64,000 bases of DNA, from contig NW_003211646.1 in assembly GCF_000006405.1 (NCBI RefSeq), forward strand, positions 1 through 64,000, in the 5' to 3' direction. Of this stretch, positions 55,742 to 64,000 are shown one piece after another (the stretch's first letter is position 1; the number at the start of each line of letters is the position of its first letter). Both the position numbers and the translations under genes were made by a program. The stretch is from Perkinsus marinus ATCC 50983 (lineage: Eukaryota; Perkinsozoa; Perkinsida; Perkinsidae). The notes beneath the pieces are model-generated. The model did no database searches, was not told the origin of the DNA, and saw nothing but the letters and a program-made list of their open reading frames with translations.

Positions 55742-57055
55742 ATGATGACCCTATCACTGTCTTCCTTTCCTCGTAGTACTATGCATGGCGAATGGGCTGG
55801 GTATTTGAAGCTGGCTCAGCTGCTGATATCCTCGGAAGAATACCCAGGATTAACTGGGCGAATAATTATCGGCGGAGCGATTACTGTATGCGCTGGGAGT
55901 TTGATCGCACTCGGCATATCTCGTTACAAAAGAAACCAACACAAGAAGTCCATGGGGACAGTTGTAGACCCGCGACCAACACTTGCGCTCGGTGGTAGCG
56001 GCCTCCGTATAGGGTATATGCTGGGAACAGTAGCAGCCCTGCGAGACTTTGTAGACATCAGGTGAGGAAGGCGTCCTCGTAATGTGATTACTCTTCCTTC
56101 TTAGTACGCTGCGGGTCACTGCAGTATCTGGTTCGGCTCTAGGAGCCTTGCTACTCTGCGCACCTGAGTTGGATGTTGTTTCTGTGGCGTTGGCTAGTAA
56201 GCAGTTTGTGAGTAGTGGAGGGGAGTGATGCGGTGATACTTCAGTTTTTCGGTGCCGGGCTAGCGTCCTGAGCGGAGGTATCAGAAACTGCTATATGATG
56301 GACCTCTCAAAGATGACGCATTTGTTGGTGAACGAGTTGAAAGTTTCCGCTAAGCTCACCGAGGATATGGTAAGAAATGTTATGTCGGCCCGTATACAAA
56401 CCTCGGGTATTTGGAGGGCTGTATATGATATTGTTATTCTTTCAGTTGCAACAACTAAGTCGAAATAAGCAGTTGTTCTTCGGTATCACATCCTTTCGTC
56501 CGTGGCCCACTGCTGTGTGTGTGGAGTGCCCACCAACTTTTGAAGAGCTCCATCGAGTTCTCGGTGCTGTTGTCAGCATACCCCCGTTTTTCATCGAGAC
56601 AGTCGAAGTGGATGTAAGCATGTGGTACGCATCTATGAGGTGGAAACTGTTGTGGTTCCCTCAGGGCTATCCATCAGCAGATGGATTCTTCTCGCATTGT
56701 TATTCTGTGCCCGATGATCATGACCCGAACAAAGTCATACGCTACTGCCCATTTCCCGCTGTGTGGTTGAACTTCCGTCCACCATTTCGAGATCTGCTGT
56801 GTAGCCTTGCTGAATGCCTATATCCTTTCGAGTTGACGCGACAGATCGCGTCCTTTCAGGATGGGTGAGTGAGATCGCTCTTTGCTGCGTGCGACGACAT
56901 TGTCGGTATCATGTTTATGTGGTAGGTACGCTTTAGCTGTAAAATTTATTAACAGTGGATGCCAGGAAAGCAAATTGTTGAAAATAAAGGAAAATCCTGT
57001 GAACAGACTCTCAGAGTATGTAGAGGGCTTACGCAGCCTGGAGCTCCATGTCTGA
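55742..57055 (+). CDS. Patatin-like protein 1, predicted catalytically impaired
   Basis: Exon 1 is 55742-56061 and exon 2 begins at 56105; the last exon ends TGA at 57053-57055. An N-terminal hydrophobic helix (IIIGGAITVCAGSLIALGIS) precedes the patatin domain. The oxyanion-loop region is LALGGSGLRIGYMLGTVAAL. The nucleophile elbow reads AVSGSALGALLLC, where patatins have G-x-S-x-G; aligned to VxGTSxGA, the catalytic Ser position is Ala. Downstream come VVSIPPFFIETVEVD and, after a 52-nt intron, SADGFFSHCYSVPDDHD, which keeps the DG motif of the catalytic Asp. The family hydrolyses lipid acyl chains; this copy may instead bind lipid or regulate. It is a close relative of the next gene, with the same intron position and phase. 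Confidence 0.75.
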
Positions 57056-58069
57056 AGACTTGTGTAACATAGTTGGAGTCGCTACTGTGCTCCTTGCTGA
57101 CAAGACTGATCATGCCATCGTCCTCATGGCCCTCATGGTTTGGCCTTATTCATAGCCATTCATGTAGACCCTTGGAGTGGCAATGCTTATGAGTTTTTTC
57201 TACTGATTTAAGTGCTTTCAGAGCACGTGGTATCGACTTGTATATACCCCATAGAGTGCGATGCAGACTATTCCCGATAGGTTATCCCAATAGAGATCAT
57301 CTCATATTGCTTTTCAGATTTGTTGCAGCAGCACTTTTGTGTCTCCTCTTGTTGTGTTGTAAACGGGAGGTTCTCGCTCTGAGGCCGTGGAGACGTGGTT
57401 AGCAATAGAGTGTTGTGGATCTCAGTACGTGTTCATTGATAAGTGCGTGTTATGATCCCCGCTTAGACTACTGCGGTTGGCCCCCTCCAGTGATAGATAT
57501 CAGTGCGATAGAGTGTCTACTCGGGTTGTTAACGCGGATGAGCCAGGTCGGGTTGAATAGGATTACGGTTATCTGGCACTGTTACATAATAGCCGATGGT
57601 GCTTCTTCGTCTCAGTTTTTGTCACACCTGATGGCCGCAATCCCGACAAGGTTGCCAAGCTGTTGCTATTATTCGTTTCTTGGGCATGCGTTCTGTCGGT
57701 GATCTCCTCAACAGTCTGAGTGCGCTCGTCGTGGTTGGATGATCCGACGTTCATGTTTTTGCCCAGTGTATACTCCACAAGGTGTTGTTTTGAATGATTT
57801 GAAACAAGACAAAGTGAAGAAAGTTCTTATGAGGTTTGAATCAAATATCATAATATTTTTTCTCCTAATTTTGTGACTAAAACGGTTACATTTTCCGTTC
57901 TTGAAAAGAGTTCACTGCTTGTGTTTGTAACCCCTGCATATCTGCTGTATGAGAAACATTAATCGATTGAACCGCGAAGCGAGGCCATCGAGTTTCTGTT
58001 CTTTTGTTGTGCTGTGTCAGTGTGGCAAAATAATACCCTGAATTCTATCATTAGTTTTGACTACCGTCA
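57056..58069. other. Intergenic between the patatin-like genes
   Basis: A plus-strand frame at 57415-57702 is open but not protein-like. ATCGATTGAACCGCGAAGCG at 57962, starting 108 nt before the next ATG, is a weak form of the promoter-like element: it keeps ATCGATT and the GC-rich tail. Confidence 0.4.
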
Positions 58070-59582
58070 ATGCTCCAGTACTTTATAAGTGCCCTTAAAG
58101 GGAAAAGATGCAATAAATTCAAGCTGTCCATCCTACTACTATGTGCATACATTGCATGGCGCATAGGCAGCTGGGTGCGTCGAAGGAGATCTGGCCCGAT
58201 GGATCCTCGGGTTACCCTGGCTTTGACGGGCAGTGGATCCAGAATGGCCTATCACTTGGGGGTCATTGCATGTTTAAAGGACCATGTTGATTTGAGGTGA
58301 GTGCCTTACCTACATTGTATTCGCGCTCGATAGGCAAATTGGATGAGTTTGCCTAACTCTTGAGAAACTGAATTTTAGCTTACATCGTTTGGTCGTTATC
58401 CTTGGAGATTCACGAGGAATCGATTTATGGTGTTTTATGGTGATATTCTCTCAAACGTTTCGTGACTTCATTTGCTTGCTCTGTGCTCATTGGTTGTTCT
58501 CAGTAATGTGCGGATGTCTAGTATTTCTGGCGGGGCTTGCATGCTCATTGTTTTGGCATTACAACACGTTGAGGTCTCGGAGTTGATGCTAGTCGGTGAG
58601 ATAAGATGAGGTCCCTCCGTGCTGGTCGACAATGGGCGCATCGAGAGTTGTTGAGTTCTGTGTCCGTTCAGGACTGCGCTTGATGGAGCGAATGACGAAA
58701 AACCATAGTACTGGACCGTACTTTCTGAGACAGGAAGACGTTATGGATCAAATCTTGAGAGATCTTCGAGTCATGTGTCATATGGAAGATGATGATGTAA
58801 CCTTAAGCCTTGGACCAGAGATTACAGGGAAACGATAGGATTCTCGTGCTCCATTGTAGATTGCCCGTTTGTCGAGAGAACATCGTGCCTACGTTGGTGT
58901 AACTACATTAACCCCATATCCTCAGCATGCCAACATTTGCATACCGAGAGATACTAGGGAGGCCCTTCTCGCTGTAGGCGCGTCTATGAGCATACCTCCA
59001 TTCTTCCGCTCCTTTGGAAGAATCAATGTGAGGCTGTCATTATTTCTATAAGCTGGATCGATAAGTCATCTCATTCAGGGCAAGGCGGTAATTGATGGTT
59101 GCTTCACTCGACTTTACTCACTTCCTGACGACCATAACCCAGCCCGAGTCATACGTATCTGCCCGTTTCCTTGGCCACTTTCTGAGATACGTCCTCCTTT
59201 GACGGACCTGCCGAGGACCCTTTTTGAGGGTTTCGTGCCCTTGAGGCTGGACTGGCAAATATCCATCTTTTCCCGAGGGTAGCAGCAGCATTGTTACTAC
59301 GTCTGTGTATTTCTTCAGTTTGGTAGATATAAGGACGCGGAGGAAGCTTTGCCGAAGCTATTGAGTGCACCGTGGTGTTTGCGCCCTATCCGGGATGGGC
59401 GGAGTCGGTTGAAAGAACATATTGTACAGTTCAACAAATTGAAGAAGAGGCTTGAGCATTACGATGATGATGATCACGGGCTGAAGTCGTCCTCTAGTTG
59501 TGTCAAGTTGAGACGAGACATCAACGATAAGCATATCAGATACCACACATGGGCAGAGATTTCGTCTGCCGATGGTGGTTGA
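58070..59582 (+). CDS. Patatin-like protein 2, predicted catalytically impaired
   Basis: The first exon, from the ATG at 58070, has a hydrophobic helix (LSILLLCAYIAWRIGSWV) and then TLALTGSGSRMAYHLGVIAC. The exon joins AG|T, as in gene 1, to NVRMSSISGGACMLIVLAL. The G-x-S-x-G elbow is replaced by GGACM, so the nucleophile is again Ala and the second Gly is lost. Later parts read SGLRLMERMTKNHSTGPYFL, DVTLSLGPEITGK, GASMSIPPFFRSFGRINV, VIDGCFTRLYSLPDDHN and FGRYKDAEEALPKLL, and the gene ends in TGA at 59580-59582. The DG dyad Asp is kept. Tandem placement and shared introns show duplication from one ancestor, and divergence is substantial. Confidence 0.75.
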
Positions 59583-60059
59583 ATTGGCACTCAACAGTCA
59601 ATTTTATTGCTCATTGCACTGGAAGATTATATCCTCATCTTGACATTGCGAAACAGGAACATTCTGTTGTGTATGTCTTCATGGTCGCTGGTAGTTCTTT
59701 TTTCGAAGGATTTGTTTGTCGAGTGTAGTCTGTGCCGTGTGAGCGGCCCTTTAGATGGTATGCGATGCGTTGAGGTGCAGGTAGGATAGTTGGACCTGGA
59801 ACATGCAGTCACGGATGGCAATTCAAGATCCGATGACGATGTGCTGTGATTACACGAGAACATGTTCACCACTTGCGTCACGGATCTTGCGAAGGCAATT
59901 TTCTTTCCTTTTAGTTCATGTTGAAGTGTGGCTGCTGTTTAATAGGTCTCGCTGATTTTGACCAGCCAGGCGTCGCACCGGTTCGAGCTGAAAAGTTTCG
60001 GGTAGATTATCTTCTTTTGCGTTGTAGGGCAAATGGCAAAGTGAGATCTTTCTTCAGAA
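59583..60059. other. Intergenic, nothing recognised except downstream promoter
   Basis: No protein-like frame was found. The right end abuts the promoter-like element of the HDAC gene. Confidence 0.4.
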
Positions 60060-60079
60060 ATCGATTAGCTGGGCGTGCG
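60060..60079 (+). promoter_or_regulatory. Promoter-like element upstream of ankyrin-HDAC
   Basis: ATCGATTAGCTGGGCGTGCG begins 88 nt before the HDAC ATG and aligns without gaps to the copies upstream of eIF4A and eS28. Confidence 0.55.
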
Positions 60080-60147
60080 CGTTATTTTTGGGCGTGTGAC
60101 ACTGCTTACCACGTCGCAATTCGTTAGTCTTATTTGAGAGCCCGGAG

Positions 60148-63134
60148 ATGTCTGAAGATCCAACTAGATTCGAAGACTTTGAGATTTCGCTGAGTAAGGG
60201 CGTGTCCGTTGACGATGAACTTCCCAATTTGGACGAAATCGACATCATGGAAGAAGAATCAGTGAAGTTAGCCGTTAACGTGGATGGTATCCGAGCGATA
60301 GAGGAAAAAGAAGACGGCCTTATCCCCCCTATGGACGACGTGATGCTTGAATGTGATGATGACACGGGGGGAGGTTCCACTGGGGATCCCACAACATCTG
60401 AAGACTTTGAAGATGATGATGAAGACTATGTGCCGGGGTCGGAGGATAGCAGCTCTGGAGGTAACTCGATGGAAGATGAAGACGAAGAGGATTTGGATGT
60501 CGAAAATGTCGGCGGAGATGGTAAAGTTCAGGAACGCGACACTACCTGCCATCATCATCATACTAAGGCTGAAGAAGAGGCCATGGACACGAAAGCAATG
60601 GAGGAGTTAGAGGTTGAAGACGATCAGGTGTCGTTCACTGGTGGGGTTGGTGGCCTCCCCGGTGGGAGCATGTTCCCGGCATTACACAAGTTGGTCCTTC
60701 AGAATTCGTCTGATGACATTACTGCTTACCTTAATGATACTGGTTTTGAATCAATGTATTATCAAGTAGATGGTCTAGGACGTTCTCCTCTTCATTTGGC
60801 ATTGTTATATGGTTTGACGCGATCTGCTAAGGCGCTACTTGAGGCCGACGTAGTCTACTGCCAGTCGGCTTTTGAGCGTCGTCTATCTAATATCGAAGTC
60901 GAAGGCGTTGGTCATTTAAAAATTATCGATGGGAAAATAGTCGTTGTTGATACGGAAAATTGTGTGGTGGCGAGTAGTGTAGAAAATCTGTGTGAAATTA
61001 TTAGGCAAAAAATAGATCTTGTAGAAAGAAATAAATTTTCTCGCAGCCTGGCGAGTAGGCCCTTCGACGACCTCCCCACGGTGCATTTGGCTATGTCTAC
61101 GGCTCCGTTCGACGTCGAGGCTGCCATTGAGCTCATACGACTCTCAGCTGGCCATCCAGGCGTTAACATTTCCACGGCCCTGGACTACTATGGTCGTAAT
61201 GCTGTCCATATCTGTGCCCTGAGTGGTGCTGGTATAGCGCTTTACGATGCCATCACTGAGGGTATGTCGGAAGAGCAGATCTACACACTATTGTTACAGA
61301 GGGATCGCTTCGGATGGTGGCCTCTGCACTACGCCATTGACAACAAGGATCCCTCTGGCCAAATGGTCGAGTGTCTATCCACATCAGATCAGTTAGTCGA
61401 TCAGCAAGCTGACAACCTACACATCTTCGTATTCGCCGTCTCGCGCTATGCGTGGAGGCAGGCCTTCCAGGTCGCCGTGCTCATGGGTGGGCTAAGTGCC
61501 ATGCCTGATGCCGTGCTGGATCTTGCCGGGACAGTGGCTGATTCCCATGGGACCGCAGCCGAGTTCGATGAGCTGATCGCGGCCTTGGCTGCTGGTCAGT
61601 CAGGCCTGCCTGATGACTTCGAAGAAAGGGCTCTGAGTGGTGGTAGCACTCTGGTCGTCACCGACTCAGGTGTGCTCAATCATATGGGAGTCGACCCTGA
61701 GGGCCCACATGCAGTCGGCGACCTTCATAGCCGTCTTAAGCGCTTATCAAGGGTCGTTGAGAATCCATCTAGGGTTGAGGTACTCACAGGCGGCGTAACC
61801 GGCTCAACCAGAGGTACGGTACACCACCCCGAGTTCGCCTCCAAGCTCTTCTTGGAGACCTCGGTCAGTGATTGCCCTATGGCCGACATTCTGCGTGTTC
61901 ATGATTGGACCTACGTCGAGCCAATCATTGCCAAATGTGAAGCTCTGAGGAAGCGAGCTGCGGCTGAGGGCGAGACCAATCTCAACCGCCGCAGTACGCC
62001 AATTGACAAGAGTGATACCGCAGTAACGGTCGACTCGTGGGCAGCGGCGCGGAAGGCCGCTGGCTGTGCGGTACTAGCAACCGACCAGGTTTGCTCTGGT
62101 ACTGGTTACCGCAACGCCATGGCGATCATTAGACCGCCGGGTCATCATGTTGCCTCTCGAGGAGCTGTGAATCCTCAATTAGAGGACGAAGACGAGGAAG
62201 GAGATGGATCACAAGGGTTTTGCCTTTTGAATAACGTCGCTATTTCAGCCGCTTACGCCCTCAGCAATTACAGGTCTACCATTCAACGTGTTGCTATTGT
62301 CGACTTTGATGTGCATCACGGTAATGGTACCGAAGCTATCGTCCGCGGTCTGTCTGGACCCGTCACTGTGCGTAAGCAGATGCGCGTGGCCGGCTGTGAG
62401 ATGACTGTCACGAGGTCGAGCCTAATGCCTTGGGTCGATCCCTCTACTGATCGTGATAATGTATTCTTCGCATCGGTGCATCGATTTGATGGTCACTTCT
62501 ATCCAAGGAGTGGCCCTACTTCACGAGATGATGTAGAAATCACCGCTCGAGGCAGGGCCATACGACCGTTACCACTGAGTACGCTGATGGCACTCAAGAT
62601 GTTATGTCTGATCACGGCCTGGCCGACCGCAACATAGTAGACGTCGGTCTGAGCTCAGACTCCAAACCAGAAGATCTTCGTAAGGTTTTTACTGATCGGA
62701 TACTGCCAGCCTTACTCCGATTCTCGCCCGACTTGATCCTCATCTCTGCAGGGTTTGACGGTCATTTGAGAGACCGTCTTGCCCAAGGGGAGTGTGACTT
62801 CTCTGAGCGAGAGTTCTATTGGATGACTGAACAGATTATGGCAGTTGCAGCGCAGACAGCTGAATGCCGAGTAGTTAGCGTCTTAGAAGGCGGTTACAAC
62901 ACTAAAGCTCAGTGGCTTAGTCCGCTGAGTCAAAGTGTTGCCGCTCACTTACGTGCATTAATGACGGTTAGTGCCCGGAAGCCCGAGGTAGTCGAGGATC
63001 AACAGCACCAAGAGATGGCCTCGTCGAGTAAACGGCCGATTGATGAGGACGCGGGAGAGTTTGAGATCTTTGGGGAAGATGTCCCAGACGTGAAGCGACC
63101 GCGATTGGAGGTGGACTCTCCTGAAGGGGTATAG
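60148..63134 (+). CDS. Ankyrin-repeat class II-type histone deacetylase
   Basis: Two exons, 60148-62532 and 62556-63134, encode 987 residues. The first 170 residues are acidic (Asp/Glu runs). Ankyrin repeats follow: GRSPLHLALLYGLTRSAKAL, YGRNAVHICALSGAGIALYD and RFGWWPLHYAIDNKD. The deacetylase domain starts near residue 550 and has all key motifs: MAIIRPPGHHVA, GFCLLNNVAISAAYAL, VAIVDFDVHHGNGTEAI (zinc ligands D and H), FFASVHRFDGHFYP, LILISAGFDGH (zinc ligand D) and VSVLEGGYN (catalytic-pocket Gly-Gly-Tyr). The C-terminus has a basic KRPRLEV. Ankyrin-HDAC proteins of this kind are known from apicomplexans and some photosynthetic eukaryotes. The only intron is 23 nt (62533-62555, GTAGAAAT to CGAGGCAG). 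Without it the frame stops 35 codons later, before the SAGFD motif. Confidence 0.92.
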
Positions 63135-63695
63135 TCATTATCGCCTGTGTAGTTGTATATTCCTGCTCGAAACTCTGTTGCCTACGCTGTTGCTGCGCCT
63201 TGAGAGAGTATTCGATCGGAATATCTGAGGTTAGCGATCTTGGGCGCAATTTGGGTTGGAATTTCGTGGTTTGATGAGTCATCGTCGCTGTTATTATTCT
63301 ACTATTGAAACCTTATCTGTGAAGTGTAGCATTTAATAGCATTATCATTATCGTTATTATTGTCGTTGTTGAGATTGCTCCGTAATAACAACAGCAGCAA
63401 CAGCAGAAGCAGAAGCAACCGTACCGTGAGGGCCTGTAATATTATCTATCTCCTTCCTTAACGTCTTTTTTGACCATGAAAAGACAGTTGAACAGTCTAT
63501 ATTTTTCGAGTTTCTAGTTGGTCAATAGACGCTCACGTAACTGTCGCGAAATGAGAGTAAGACTGAGCTCTCTGGCCAAGGATTGTGCCTCGCCTTGTGG
63601 ACGATTGAACACTAGCAGAGGAAGTGGTTATTTTTCCCGAATAGGGAGTGTTGGACGAGAAGGCATTTATTTTCTGGGTAGATTTGTTCTTCATA
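63135..63695. other. Intergenic between HDAC and kinase genes
   Basis: No gene was recognised. A CAA/CAG/GAA-type simple repeat lies at about 63388-63418. Confidence 0.45.
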
Positions 63696-64000
63696 TGGCG
63701 GTGGCCTCGGAGGCCTCTTCCCCCATATGTTTCGAAGGTCCGGAGAGCTTCGACTTCATAAGGTCGATACATAGTGGTCGGAAATCGAAGGTTTGGGTGG
63801 CCAAGATAGAAGAGGACGTATTTGCCCGGCCTGCCTAGTCATGCTCCTCAACTCGATGTCAGGTGGAAGGGCTAGCAGGGGCACTTTGTGTGGTGAAAAT
63901 GATAGAGGCTACTGAGCTACAGAGTCGGGAGCAAGTGCAGCACGTCTGGGGAGAACGTCGGGCGGCGTATATGGTTGGCCAAGTGATGGACACCCGTGCT
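63696..64000 (+). CDS. Protein kinase, N-terminal lobe only (runs off the window)
   Basis: Exon 1 is 63696-63817 (MAVASEASSPICFEG and following), the intron is 45 nt (63818-63862), and exon 2 continues past the edge. FDFIRSIHSGRKSKVWVAKI fits the glycine-rich loop with several glycines replaced. ALCVVKMIEA fits beta-3 with the ATP-binding Lys. VQHVWGERRAAYMV fits helix C with its Glu, and the ER pair is common in AGC kinases. An AGC-type kinase is likely, but the catalytic core is outside the window. The degenerate glycine loop is unusual. Confidence 0.55.

Noticed and set aside
1-64000. Spliced-leader acceptor relics of the dinoflagellate/perkinsid type
   Set aside because: I looked for TTTGGCTCAAG-like sequence upstream of starts and found no convincing match by eye. 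Absence from genomic DNA would not exclude trans-splicing.
1-64000. CRISPR arrays, insertion sequences, prophage or bacterial operons
   Set aside because: Spliceosomal introns throughout and eukaryote-specific genes show that this is nuclear eukaryotic DNA, and no regular short-repeat array or transposase was seen.

Overview
The window is nuclear DNA from a eukaryotic microbe. Genes are densely packed on both strands and interrupted by many very short GT-AG introns. The code is standard: TAA, TAG and TGA all end recognisable genes. Gene content includes an ankyrin-repeat histone deacetylase, a Mei2-type RRM protein, an RCC1/BTB protein, a K+-dependent Na+/Ca2+ exchanger and a gene that looks ciliary. 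Together with roughly balanced base composition this points to a protist, most likely an alveolate of the Perkinsus/dinoflagellate/apicomplexan side. That placement is inference.

Layout, left to right. 1-5.1 kb: minus-strand genes, comprising a truncated N-terminus with a basic cluster, an unidentified multi-exon gene, a small membrane protein and a tail-anchored cytochrome b5. 5.3-6.9 kb: eIF4A. 8 kb: an ankyrin-like remnant. 9.6-13.5 kb: TRAPPC8. 13.7-15.2 kb: an unidentified gene. 16-17.8 kb: NCKX exchanger. 18.7-23.5 kb: ankyrin-repeat gene and a Trp-rich gene. 25.2-25.6 kb: ribosomal protein eS28. 26-27.3 kb: armadillo-repeat protein. 27.8-31.4 kb: an unidentified gene, a single-RRM protein and a Mei2-like RRM protein. 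31.7-34.1 kb: ATAD3. 34.2-35.8 kb: UBA/UBX (FAF2-like) protein. 36-36.5 kb: small mitochondrial-type protein. 37.1-39.4 kb: CocE-type hydrolase. 41.4-44.4 kb: RCC1/double-BTB protein. 45.2-46.9 kb: glycerol-3-phosphate dehydrogenase. 47.2 and 47.9 kb: two identical tRNA-Arg(CCG) genes. 48.1-51 kb: UTP6. 51-55.4 kb: a secreted or membrane protein and a coiled-coil protein. 55.7-59.6 kb: two tandem patatin-like genes. 60.1-63.1 kb: ankyrin-HDAC. 63.7 kb to the end: start of a protein kinase.

Most genes are general housekeeping (translation, ribosome assembly, trafficking, lipid and mitochondrial functions) and are not an operon-like system.

Four observations stand out. (1) Several genes need introns of only 19 or 23 nt to restore frame and homology. 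(2) An ungapped 20-nt element, ATCGATYAGMWKGGCGYGCG, lies 86-94 nt upstream of the start codons of eIF4A, eS28 and HDAC, with two further copies. (3) The two tandem patatin-like proteins both have Ala where the catalytic Ser should be. (4) Several non-coding duplications are present: a tRNA module, a pair of similar gene 3' ends, and a 142-nt-period tandem repeat.

Exon models were built by hand from reading frame, splice dinucleotides and remembered family sequences. Where exon edges are given they are predictions.
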